41,179 nucleotides of DNA from assembly GCA_000934455.1 (NCBI GenBank), contig KN884433.1, forward strand, positions 3,844-45,022, written 5' to 3'. Position 1 is the stretch's first letter. Every line of letters begins with the position of its first letter. The notes beneath the pieces were generated by a model, which made no database searches, was not told where the DNA came from, and saw only the letters and a list, made by a program, of their open reading frames with translations. The stretch is from Apostichopus parvimensis. Lineage: Eukaryota > Echinodermata > Holothuroidea > Aspidochirotida > Stichopodidae. Positions 35,701-41,179 of the stretch are shown here, in pieces. The position numbers were made by a program, and so were the translations under genes.

Positions 35701-37443
35701 CTCATGCAATATCCTCTATTCTACTCTTCTATACTTATCTACTTCTAATGTACTTCGTTTCAAAAAGAGTTAATCTTCTTGCATGTGGCAATAAATTTCC
35801 AACTAACATGCTTGTCTTCCTGATTATGTAAGGCTTACATTAGCTTTCCACATGTTTCAACATTCCTCTGCCTTTCATTGAGATATTATTCTGGTGGTTT
35901 AAGATTTTAATTTCTCCTGTGAAAGCTCAGATATTCACATTTCTATCTGTGGTCTTACAGGAATGGGAAAATAGGGTGGGGAGTGGCCTTTAATGGTGAT
36001 ATAACTGCACCTATAGAGCCACAAAACATATAAACAGTACAATGTATATCAATGCTTACGCCATAAGTTTAGGAATATCTGGATTCTTCCTGAACAGAGA
36101 TGAAAAGACCTGTCCAGTGCCATATTGGGGCGTCTGTCCTGGTTTGTCATCTCTCCTTGCCCTTTTCCTGTCTGGTCCATCTACCGTTTGTTTGTTCTCT
36201 GTAGAATCTGTACCCTTGAGATTCCGTCGGTTCCTTGATAATCCTTCTACTGCTGTTTTGTTCTCCCTGGGTGACACCCACTTGCGCTTCTGTCGTGTCA
36301 AACTCGCAGCATTATCTGGTTTCTGTCAAGAGGAAAGAGGAGAAAAGGTTGATCATCATTAACAGTTTGTTAAACTTGTCATCCAAATACAGGAAATATG
36401 TGAGGGTAAGATCCTCTGATTCATTCATTCTTTGGTGTTTTCATTAGGATCTCTAATTTTTGAGAGTGAAGTGATGTTTCATACAGGGTCTCTTTTGTTG
36501 GGGGGGGGGGGGTTGGGGTAGGAATTTTTACTATAGAAACCCCTAATTCTAACTTCCAATATATTTCATCATTCCCTTTTGAATTTATTCCACTTACTGT
36601 ACATATAAACATAAGAACTTTAAGAAGATGCATTTTCTTATTCCCACGGCAACTGGATGCATCTAGTAAGGACACTGCACCTTATTCTGCCAGCTGCCAG
36701 GCGAAAGGTACAACCTATCTGTAATTATTGCAAACTTAGAGCTGATATATAATTTAGGCGGCTGAAATATGCTCCAAATTTATATGTGTTATACTTAGCT
36801 CCAATCTTATGGGCATAAAAAGGAAAACAACTGCATTTTACAACTGAAATTGCTGATAAAATGTTTGTAGGAATCAATGGATTAGCTGCATGATTATTGC
36901 AACTAGTGGTTGCAGGAGGTATGTGGGAATGTAGTACGCTACTAGTACTATCTTAACACATCTGTAACCAAACGTTGTAGGTCAAAATTTAAATAAGTGC
37001 ACAGAACCTCAGTGCTTTTTTGGTCTTTTGGGGGGGGGGGGGTATGGCCTACTGTATCTATCTGTGTACTGTTACCTCATATTATAAAGAAGAATTTAAT
37101 ACACGCCTAAGCCTAAACTAACTGTTATTCAAATAAATAAAACGGATAAATCGTTCGTAAACTTGAAGTGCCAATGGCAGCTAAGCCAAAGTCGGGATTG
37201 CGTGTGCATGTACAGTATGCAGCACATGTGACGCCTTATTGAAAATTTATTAGTACTGTAGGCATACACTACCCCTAGTTGCGCGAAATGTACATGAAAA
37301 TGGATGAAGCAACTTCTAAGTAGGCCTAGGAACATTGTGACTGAACGACAGATAAACGGAAAATAAAGGCAGCATAGTATTACCGGTACTTTGAATTTAT
37401 TAGAAGCGAAGATATTGAGCATTAATCCTCCCGAACCGTCCAT
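20535..37443 (-). CDS. DDX31: DDX31 orthologue, nucleolar DEAD-box ATP-dependent RNA helicase (15 coding exons, whole gene span)
   Basis: Exons in order: 37443-37384, 36322-36060, 35187-35112, 34412-34298, 33928-33819, 33115-33074, 32523-32339, 31718-31612, 31312-31050, 29183-29025, 28448-28389, 26404-26354, 24021-23882, 22801-22614, 20719-20535. Every junction is GT-AG and the phases agree; the total is 2004 nt (667 residues plus TAA), against about 850 in human. Motifs seen: Q motif (Q150), I SQTGSGKT (167-174), Ia PTRE-LA (205-210), GG (234-235), Ib TPGR (255-258), DEAD (280-283), SAT (314-316), IV (414-420), V (481-488), [10 protein letters not shown] (509-516), then a DUF4217-like region (about 545-645). 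DDX31/Dbp7 unwinds RNA during rRNA maturation and large-subunit assembly in the nucleolus. Features that separate it from other DEAD-box paralogues are NPDIP before the core, QRSDG before motif Ia, and the ending [19 protein letters not shown]. The N-terminus is basic with an NLS-like RKRARR (72-77). The mRNA is inferred from sequence only. Confidence 0.95.
20763..21175. repeat. Tandem duplication of about 205 bp beside DDX31 exon 15
   Basis: GGAAAATGGAAGT-ACTGCTGC appears at about 20764 and 20968, followed in both by GCTTTTTCGT, AAATTCA-GGTA-TGG, CAGTTGAAGA and CTGATTCA. Both copies lie in intron 14, near its 3' end in gene direction, with indels and poly-A/poly-C runs between them. Confidence 0.8.
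22020..22575. repeat. Tandem repeat of about 170-180 bp in DDX31 intron 14
   Basis: GGGACACAAGCAATACACTA recurs at 22273 and 22442, with an older version at 22041. GAGACACATGTCACCCAAGG recurs at about 22357 and 22534, and AACATAGAATAGACAA follows each. The last unit ends about 40 nt from the exon 14 donor. Confidence 0.82.
22614..22801 (-). CDS. DDX31: DDX31 exon 14 (residues 544-606, start of DUF4217-like region)
   Basis: The acceptor is GTTTTAG|TGTC and the donor CAACAAG|GTATTG (phase 1). It encodes a segment whose core [20 protein letters not shown] corresponds to human RATVLQTVFEDYVHSSERR. This region follows the helicase core in DDX31, DDX10, DDX18 and DDX55 families. The segment before it ([18 protein letters not shown]) has diverged from human. 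Confidence 0.9.
23535..23640 (+). repeat. Poly-T / pyrimidine tract in DDX31 intron 13
   Basis: About 100 bases of T runs broken by single C, AA or G. On the DDX31 coding strand it is poly-A. An apparent plus-strand Phe-rich frame here is a by-product of poly-T. Confidence 0.9.
23882..24021 (-). CDS. DDX31: DDX31 exon 13 (residues 498-544, motif VI)
   Basis: The acceptor is GTGACAG|TAC and the donor ATAAG|GTGAGT (phase 2). It encodes [21 protein letters not shown] with the motif VI arginines R510, R513 and R516 (R513 is the arginine-finger position), then [16 protein letters not shown]. Human has APSEAEYVNSLASHKI at this place. Confidence 0.96.
24195..24290 (-). mobile_element. Possible decayed tRNA-derived SINE in DDX31 intron 12
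   Basis: On the minus strand GTAATCCTGAGGTTCACTGG and GGTTTGAATCTCATTCTGGC look like the T-arm side of a tRNA head with box B. Box A is not clear, and there is no second copy in this window. Confidence 0.3.
25160..25226 (+). other. G-quadruplex-forming tracts in DDX31 intron 12
   Basis: GGGAGGGAGGGAGGG at 25160-25174 is a perfect four-tract, one-base-loop motif. A second G-rich stretch (25201-25226) has several further runs of three or more G. They lie on the DDX31 template strand. Folding is inference. Confidence 0.7.
25570..26060. other. GC-richer, CpG-containing island in DDX31 intron 12
   Basis: About 490 bases with visibly more CG dinucleotides than the AT-rich surroundings. It includes a CCAATCACGG element near 25911-25920 and repeated CCCGACTG / CGGTCGG words. 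No coding frame, tRNA head or clear terminal repeat was found. It could be a regulatory island or an unrecognised mobile element. Confidence 0.4.
26354..26404 (-). CDS. DDX31: DDX31 exon 12 (residues 481-497, motif V)
   Basis: A 51-nt phase 0-0 exon between TTTCCAG and CAG|GTAAGT. It encodes [17 protein letters not shown], the family motif V, which contacts ATP and RNA. The human sequence differs at only a few positions (DLPQVTWIVQ). It is an isolated microexon, about 2 kb from exon 11 and 2.3 kb from exon 13. Confidence 0.96.
27178..27332 (+). repeat. Minisatellite, period about 30 bp, in DDX31 intron 11
   Basis: Five to six imperfect units begin CAGTCAATGTG and continue CAAATCAATTGCAGTCAAA. 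Unit length varies (about 19-31 bp). There are no constant unrelated spacers, so it is a simple minisatellite. Confidence 0.88.
28150..28235. repeat. AT-rich (AAT/AAAT)n low-complexity tract in DDX31 intron 11
   Basis: Runs of AATAATAATAATAAAATAA and repeated AATCATAAAT units, with no other signal. Confidence 0.8.
28389..28448 (-). CDS. DDX31: DDX31 exon 11 (residues 461-480, start of motif V)
   Basis: A 60-nt, phase 0-0 exon with acceptor TTTCAG|GTT and donor ACG|GTGAGT. It encodes [20 protein letters not shown], matching the human segment that ends GVLLCT. The next exon supplies DVAARGLD, so motif V is split by an intron. Confidence 0.94.
28643..28720. repeat. Diverged copy of the 30358 foldback repeat
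   Basis: Shares GTCTGACATTTGGATC, GTAGGATCATCTTCAGAGGC and TAAACTGAGG with the element at 30358 in the same orientation. The right arm is decayed and partly reduplicated (GAGGCTAAA repeats). It lies in DDX31 intron 10. Confidence 0.6.
29025..29183 (-). CDS. DDX31: DDX31 exon 10 (residues 408-460, motif IV region)
   Basis: The acceptor is CATTTAG|CGA and the donor CAAAAG|GTAAGG. It encodes [19 protein letters not shown] (motif IV and the family-typical VEFHY), a variable loop rich in Gly and Asn (about 438-447), then [18 protein letters not shown] lies only about 65 nt upstream of this exon's acceptor. Confidence 0.95.
29249..29560 (+). mobile_element. tRNA-derived SINE, family C, full-length copy in DDX31 intron 9
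   Basis: The head is GTTCAAGTGGTTAAGGCAGT (box A) and GCAGGTTCGAGTCCTGG (box B). The body contains TTGGGCAAGGCACTTAATC, GGAGGGATTGTCTCT and GACAGGTTATTGTTGACC, with a tail TGCGCTTTATAAA and an ATT-rich end. The same body blocks occur at 15580-15750 and 17108-17450. The element is antisense to DDX31 and lies close to the exon 10 acceptor. Confidence 0.85.
30358..30429. repeat. Short foldback repeat (about 72 bp hairpin)
   Basis: The arms AAAAGTAAGCGGGCCTGA and TCAGGCCAACTTACTTTT pair over 18 bp with two mismatches. The inside holds GATCCTAGCCGGATC, itself an inverted repeat, and TTCTTCAGAGGCTAA. A related sequence occurs at 28643-28720. It lies in DDX31 intron 9. Confidence 0.75.
30517..31015. 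mobile_element. hAT-type non-autonomous element (MITE) with 8-bp target-site duplication
   Basis: The element is bounded by CACTAGAG at 30509-30516 and 31016-31023, an exact 8-bp duplication as expected for hAT transposition. Ends are CAAGGGTTCCCTAACT on the left and, reversed, CAGGGTGGTTTCCCTAACT on the right, with AYGAACCCCC further inside both ends. At 499 bp it has no transposase frame. It lies in DDX31 intron 9, starting 34 nt after exon 9 in gene direction. Confidence 0.88.
31050..31312 (-). CDS. DDX31: DDX31 exon 9 (residues 320-407, linker between RecA domains)
   Basis: The acceptor is CTGCAG|GTGTGG and the donor ACG|GTAAAG. It starts with [13 protein letters not shown], continues through a variable acidic and proline-rich linker (about 335-375), and ends with the conserved [18 protein letters not shown] that opens the second RecA domain. 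A hAT-type element (30517-31015) sits 34 nt into the intron downstream of this exon. Confidence 0.95.
31612..31718 (-). CDS. DDX31: DDX31 exon 8 (residues 284-320, SAT motif)
   Basis: The acceptor is AATAG|GTTG and the donor CAAG|GTATTT. The encoded sequence runs from R284 (split codon) through [10 protein letters not shown] to LLLSATLTQ. The SAT of motif III (314-316) couples ATP hydrolysis to unwinding. The human match is RILDLGFEKDITVILNAVN to LLSATLTEG. Confidence 0.96.
32339..32523 (-). CDS. DDX31: DDX31 exon 7 (residues 223-284, GG, TPGR and DEAD motifs)
   Basis: The acceptor is CTGTAG|CCT and the donor GATAG|GTAAAG (phase 2). In order it encodes the conserved FNWIVPG stretch, [16 protein letters not shown] (GG motif), [10 protein letters not shown] (motif Ib) and LVLDEAD (motif II, D280-D283). 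Motif II coordinates magnesium and catalyses ATP hydrolysis. All catalytic residues are intact. Confidence 0.97.
33074..33115 (-). CDS. DDX31: DDX31 exon 6 (residues 209-222, 42-nt microexon)
   Basis: This 14-codon exon encodes [14 protein letters not shown] and finishes motif Ia (PTRE|LA). The human counterpart is LALQSFDTVQKLLK. The acceptor is TTTTAG|CTT and the donor AAG|GTGAGT; both ends are phase 0, so skipping it would keep the frame but remove part of the RNA-binding surface. Confidence 0.95.
33570..33815. repeat. Tandem duplication of 127 bp in DDX31 intron 5
   Basis: TTGGTGCAAAAATGTAGA at 33575 and TTGATGCAAAAATGTAGA at 33702 begin two copies sharing TGATGAAATTGCAATTTTAT-like, TAATATTT-GACCCAAAA and AACCAAAGACA. 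The second copy reaches nearly to the exon 5 donor. Confidence 0.82.
33819..33928 (-). CDS. DDX31: DDX31 exon 5 (residues 172-208, end of motif I to motif Ia)
   Basis: The acceptor is TTTCCAG|GTAAA and the donor GAGAG|GTAATG. It encodes the K-T of Walker A followed by [12 protein letters not shown], then [16 protein letters not shown]. The RSDG element before motif Ia is shared with human DDX31 (QRSDGPYALVLVPTRE) and is a good paralogue discriminator. Motif Ia contacts RNA. A 127-bp tandem duplication lies in the downstream intron, right beside the donor. Confidence 0.96.
34298..34412 (-). CDS. DDX31: DDX31 exon 4 (residues 134-172, Q motif and Walker A)
   Basis: The acceptor is ATTATAG|ATT and the donor TCTG|GTAAGT. 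The exon carries the Q motif ([15 protein letters not shown]150) that reads the adenine of ATP, and most of motif I (SQTGSGKT). The intron splits a glycine codon inside motif I. The usual first residue of motif I (A in AQTGSGKT) is S here; human DDX31 has RSQTGSGKT, so this is a family trait and not damage. Confidence 0.96.
35112..35187 (-). CDS. DDX31: DDX31 exon 3 (residues 108-133, pre-core helix)
   Basis: The acceptor is TTCAG|TT and the donor ATG|GTGAGT. The encoded [18 protein letters not shown] corresponds to the segment of human DDX31 between the N-terminal tail and the Q motif (VFTSAAFHELGLHPHL). It holds the upstream aromatic residues and short helix typical of DEAD-box cores. Phase 2 in and phase 0 out both match the neighbouring exons. 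Confidence 0.92.
36060..36322 (-). CDS. DDX31: DDX31 exon 2 (residues 21-108, basic N-terminal extension)
   Basis: The acceptor is TTGACAG|AAACC and the donor GC|GTAAGC, leaving phase 2. The exon encodes a Lys/Arg-rich, low-complexity tail with KRKW (about 32-35) and the NLS-like RKRARR (72-77), fitting nucleolar targeting. It ends in [13 protein letters not shown] (about 94-106), the conserved DDX31 element just before the helicase core, which anchors the assignment. Confidence 0.9.
37384..37443 (-). CDS. DDX31: DDX31 exon 1 (residues 1-20, initiator)
   Basis: The ATG at 37443-37441 has A at -3 and G at +4, and an in-frame TGA lies 33 nt upstream (37476-37474), so this is the first possible start in this frame. 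Two in-phase donors are possible: CCG|GTAATA (exon end 37384) or AAA|GTACCG (exon end 37390). They differ by two residues (Val-Pro). The N-terminal residues are not conserved in this family, so homology does not decide between them. Confidence 0.75.
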
Positions 37444-38402
37444 TTTCTCATGCAGGTTGTAACCTTGATGAAATCAGAACTTAGGGGTTAGTGATCTATT
37501 AGCTTACTCATTCGTGCCAAGTGATGTTATCCGATGCGAAAATATTAATAGTCCCCTTTATTGTATGAGGTTACCGTGGATCGGAAATAGCTCTGTTGCT
37601 TTCATTCAGCAGATTTTTTTTAAGCTACAGGGTCTCTCCCAAACTGACATTGAAACTGATCTACTAAGGACACCCTCCTAGGATTATCATATTAATTCGT
37701 TGAGTCTTAGCTTAAATGATTGAAACAATTCCCTGTGCATCTACTAGGGGGACTATATTCTAACGGAGAGTATCTCTCGAACTTATACCATCTGAATCAT
37801 TTCAGTCGGTAGAAAAACATTTACCATTATGAACGGAATGATCTAATTACCTTCGAACACTTTCAAGGATACTTATTCTGTTCGGACATTATTTTCCGTC
37901 AAATATTATGGGAAGGGGATATTCTACATTAATGGGGCCAAAGCTCACTGCTACACCGACAAACATCTGTCTTTTAGTACATTAGTACATTATACATGCT
38001 ACACAACTGAACTTCCTTCCGGTTTGCCCTTCTTTAAAGTAAATCGCCGAATGAGAGATCTCCCTGTTCAAAGGTACTTATTTATTAATTTTTGCAGAAA
38101 CAATCAATAAAAAGTAAAATGTTACCTTTGCTACTGTATGCTGAGCGAGACCGTGGCCAATGAAAGATTATGCAATTTGGAATACAAAAGCACATAGGCT
38201 TTGATGCTTCACATAGTACTAGTTCTGCGATGTTGACTGTGTTCAATCGTGAAGTGACGAATCGTGAAGCGATGACATTATGTTAGACACACATTACAAA
38301 TTAAAGTTTCTGAAGCTGATGTGAATGTATAGCTTTATAGTTTGATAGGGCAAGGTCTGTAAAAGCTGTTATTGTTAGTTTTGAAAGTTTTTCTGGCCTA
38401 AC

Positions 38403-38579
38403 TTTAGAATCCGTACCATATGAATGGGAAAGCTTACTAGGGAGTAGGGGCTAGGAATTAGGGTTAGGAAGTAGGGAATAGGGTTAGGGGTTAGGAAGTA
38501 GGGTTAGGAAGTAGGGAATAGGATTAGGAAGTAGGGTTAGGAAGTAGGGTTAGGGGTTAGGAATGGTACGGATTCTAAA
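38403..38579. repeat. Telomere-like minisatellite bounded by 17-bp perfect inverted repeats
   Basis: TTTAGAATCCGTACCAT at 38403-38419 is the exact reverse complement of 38563-38579. Between them (about 38436-38562) are irregular units of GGGTTAGGAAGTA, GGAATA and GGGGTTA, close to the animal telomere repeat TTAGGG. The design is that of a small foldback or MITE-like element with a tandem core. No clear target duplication was found. Confidence 0.8.
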
Positions 38580-38896
38580 TTAGTACCGTTTTTCCAAAGT
38601 ACTTTCCAAATTATTCCAAGAAATAGATATGGAAATGTTCAATTAGAATTTAATAGTCATCACTATCGTCTTGAAATATCATAAAAAGCCATTTAATTGG
38701 TCACTCATGCTCCAACTACAACAAGCACTTTGCCAGCACCTAGAACATATGTTTCCTTACTGAACCAGTTATTGTTTAATCTAATTCTCCTCAAAATCTG
38801 GAGGTAATTTGAAGATGCAGAATCACCAGGAAAGTATTATTTTGAAAACTTCCAGCTGCTTTTAGCATGTTAAAATTTAGGGCCAATACTGTACTG

Positions 38897-39130
38897 TATG
38901 TATTTAGATCCTCTTGCAAGCAGGAACTCGGGAAGAATCAAAATTGGCTTATCAAAGCCGCAAGCTGACCGAAGTCAGTCTTTTAGATTCATATTTAAAG
39001 TCCTTGATTTGTGATGAATTTTCAATTGTCAACAACTCTGTAACTGGACGACATACATTAATCTTGGAGTGACTCGACTGGGGACCTTATGATTGAAAGG
39101 CACCGGCGTTAACCACTGAGCTAACACTTT
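38897..39130 (-). mobile_element. tRNA-derived SINE, family A, copy 2
   Basis: Read on the minus strand it starts GTGTTAGCTCAGTGGTTAAC, keeps the GTCGTCCAGTTACAGAG and GACTTCGGTCAGCTTGC blocks, and ends GAGGATCTAAATACATAC. Box B is more decayed than in copy 1 (CAGTCGAGTC). It lies between DDX31 and the divergent exon at 39700. Confidence 0.85.
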
Positions 39131-39699
39131 GTACTGATGATCTTGAAAATTAATTGAGGGTGGCATTAGAGTGCATTTTGAAGTATGAGCATAATTGGTT
39201 ATTAAATGTCTTTCCGGCATATTAGTGGGTAATACTCATGACCTTATGTCTCACTAATTTGATAAAATAAAAATTCAAGAGAAAACTTGCATTTAAGAAG
39301 TTTTGGCGTTTTAATAATCATACCGCCAAGAGTTGTGAGATTGCAGGTCACATCAATTTGTGTCTGGTTAATAATCTGATCTGGGTTACCCTTAGAGCTC
39401 AACATACAGTTATTGGTGCTATACCAAGTCCCTTAGTTTGTGAGCTGTGAAATTGATGCATTAATACTCTTTGGTTATTTGAGGTAAACAGTAAATAATT
39501 CCATCACTAACATCAGAACTACTGCATACTTTTCATTAAGTAGGATAATTACCTCCTTTTTGAATGATTTTATCCCAAAATTTAATCTCCCATCGGTCTG
39601 CACAACTAACTGGTGTCAATTACCTAAAATTAAATTAGTGCCTCATTTTTGGGTCAGAATGATGATGAATTAAAAATATGTTTTTTTTTCTTCTTTAAG

Positions 39700-39881
39700 T
39701 TGGTGTTCAATGACTTGTTTATCTCATGAAGAGATTTCTTGGTCTTGTGCAACAATATTCAACTTGTATCTATAGCAGAAGATTGATAGCTCTACACATC
39801 ACCAGACATTGTCAATGCACCATGGCTGCAGAACCTGGCATAAACACCACAGACATGGCAAAATTAAAGAAAAGATATCAG
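39700..39881 (+). CDS. Probable first coding exon of an unidentified gene with mitochondrial-type N-terminus
   Basis: A strong polypyrimidine tract and TTCTTTAAG acceptor end at 39699; the donor is TATCAG|GTTTGT at 39882. The first ATG (39726) follows an in-frame TGA (39711-39713), so it opens the frame. It gives 52 codons ending in phase 0. Residues 1-32 contain no Asp or Glu, two Lys, and Arg at positions 3, 18, 19 and 27, the composition of a mitochondrial presequence. A second in-frame ATG at 39822 lies in CACCATGG, an optimal context, and starts MAAEPGINTTDMAKLKKRYQ. No family was recognised from 52 residues and the rest of the gene lies beyond the window or undetected. The exon could also be spurious, although splice sites, start and composition agree. 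Confidence 0.55.
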
Positions 39882-40559
39882 GTTTGTTTTTGTCAGAGTA
39901 ACAGTATAGGTACAACTATAATAATGTTTTGTTTTAATTGAATTTTGTATGGAAAGGCCTGTATGAAAATATGAAGGTTAAAGCAGTTTGTTTATAATTT
40001 CATTACTGACATCAACTATTACCACTTTGAATTAACAAGTTTGGTTCATATAACTATTTTGCAATTTATACTCTATGTACAGTATTGCTGTATTTTAGCT
40101 TGTAATCTCTAGCTTCACCATGTAATGACATATTTAATAGCTTTTGCCGTGACTTAGTATAAAAATGCGGTTAGATGTACTTAACTACATATGTACATCC
40201 AATAACAGAACTTTGCATGCCTCTAAGATCAGTGCTTTGAAGCTTAATAGATATCCTCACAATTTTTCCTCTGGTAAGTTTTTTTTTTTCATTTTTTTTC
40301 AGTACCATATATGTGAAGATTTCAAGTTTAGGTGACAGCCAAAATAAGAATAACTTTTGATTTTCTTGTCCAACATGTTCAATATATGATTTTTCAAGGG
40401 TGGGAGAGAACATATTTAACAAAACTTACAGAAAAACAGGAACCTGTCGCTCATTTCTTCCATACGTTTGATATGTAGCATATTCCCAGATGTCCAATGA
40501 ATAAGTTGTAGCGTAATTATCGCGGTCATTATGAGGGTACCCTAAGGTAACTTACCTAA

Positions 40560-41095
40560 AGGGGCATGACAGTTGTTGCCATGGGCGGTGATCATGGGGG
40601 GGATGGGGGGACATGTCCCCCCCAATATTTTAGGTGGGGGGATATAATATCTAATATCCCCCCCAATATTTGGTGGCAGAGTTTTTTTTTGTGTCTATAA
40701 GAGCATATTTTTTTATGATATCGCTGAATTTCAAAATAGAAAATGCTTAGATGCAACTTACAAGACATGGGAAGTGCCATTTCCAGCGATCTGGGAGGCA
40801 TTTTTGGCCAAAATTTTCTTATACGCTTCGCGCCAACTCATAGTGGCGCCAGTTTGCCTGCAAGCTTCGCCCCTCCCTTGGCAAATTCCTCGCTACGCGC
40901 ATGTCTAACCGTGTCACGATTTGTTACTAAATATCACCAAAAAACGACACAGACTTTCACCGAGAGTAGTTTTTTACTTATTTCTTTACAACTTTTTCAG
41001 TGGTGGGGACATGATATACCGTGTCCCCACCAATTTGTCTTTCCCAAACGCTGTATTGCAAATTTCCCTGTATTGAACTTTGGCGCAGTTTGATC
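40560..41095 (+). mobile_element. Fragment of a GGGGACATG-type repeat element
   Basis: Contains the palindrome GGGGGACATGTCCCCC at about 40606-40621, then CCCCCCAATATTTTAGGTGG and a second CCCCCCAATATTTGGTGG. Further on are CTTCGCGCCAACTCATAGTG and GTGGGGACATG / GTGTCCCCACCAA. Inverted GGGGACA blocks at both sides and the CpG-rich middle resemble degenerate DNA-transposon ends. The 116-codon frame running through it is probably not a host gene. Confidence 0.45.
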
Positions 41096-41179
41096 CAGCA
41101 TTGTGCAAATGACATGCAGCAGTTCTCACTTTATTACATTTATCCACAGTTGTTAAATTTTGGAAGGAAATCGCATTTG

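Larger units (their letters stand above)
37444..39699. promoter_or_regulatory. Intergenic region between DDX31 and the divergent gene; promoters inferred
   Basis: About 2.3 kb lies between the DDX31 start codon and the first coding exon recognised on the plus strand. Both genes read outward, so DDX31's promoter must be here, and the other gene's promoter and 5' UTR exon probably are too. I see no clear TATA box or CpG-rich block, so the transcription starts are not placed. The interval also contains a telomere-like minisatellite with inverted-repeat ends and a SINE. Confidence 0.45.

Noticed and set aside
36042-36362. Plus-strand 106-codon frame
   Set aside because: It is the antisense shadow of DDX31 exon 2, whose minus-strand reading has family conservation and correct splice sites.
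39726-39881. GTF3C4, the head-to-head neighbour of DDX31 in human
   Set aside because: The 52 residues do not resemble what I know of the GTF3C4 N-terminus, and a mitochondrial-type leader would not suit a Pol III factor. Conserved synteny cannot be claimed from this exon.

Overview
This window is eukaryotic, intron-rich and AT-rich. It has classical GT-AG introns, several tRNA-derived SINE families, a hAT-type MITE, many short tandem duplications and a TTAGGG-like interstitial repeat. Repeat style and gene structure suggest a marine deuterostome, most likely an echinoderm such as a sea cucumber or sea urchin. That placement is inference; nothing here fixes the species.

The one gene I can reconstruct fully is on the minus strand, from 37443 down to 20535. 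It is an orthologue of DDX31, the nucleolar DEAD-box RNA helicase whose yeast counterpart is Dbp7. Fifteen exons with matching splice phases join into one open frame of 667 codons plus stop. All the helicase motifs are present (Q motif, I, Ia, GG, Ib, DEAD, SAT, IV, V, VI), as is the conserved C-terminal DUF4217-type region. The stop codon lies inside a good splice-donor sequence, so a longer alternative C-terminus is possible.

To the right, on the plus strand, a probable 5' coding exon (39700-39881) starts a divergent gene. It has a mitochondrial-presequence-like N-terminus and a second in-frame ATG in an optimal context, which suggests two protein isoforms. I could not identify that gene. 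The 2.3 kb between the two genes should hold their promoters; it also carries a telomere-like minisatellite bounded by perfect inverted repeats and one SINE copy.

The left half (1-20.5 kb) has no gene I can name. It holds SINEs at about 3.0-3.3, 3.9-4.15, 15.6 and 17.1 kb, a LINE 3' remnant (17.5-17.7 kb), two tandem arrays with units of about 180 bp (4.97-5.53 and 7.85-8.72 kb), one possible terminal exon (about 14.56-14.73 kb), and a 490-base assembly gap. A 95-bp sequence at the gap edge recurs exactly 1.85 kb downstream, which probably marks an assembly problem. I found no CRISPR array, operon or prokaryotic-type system.
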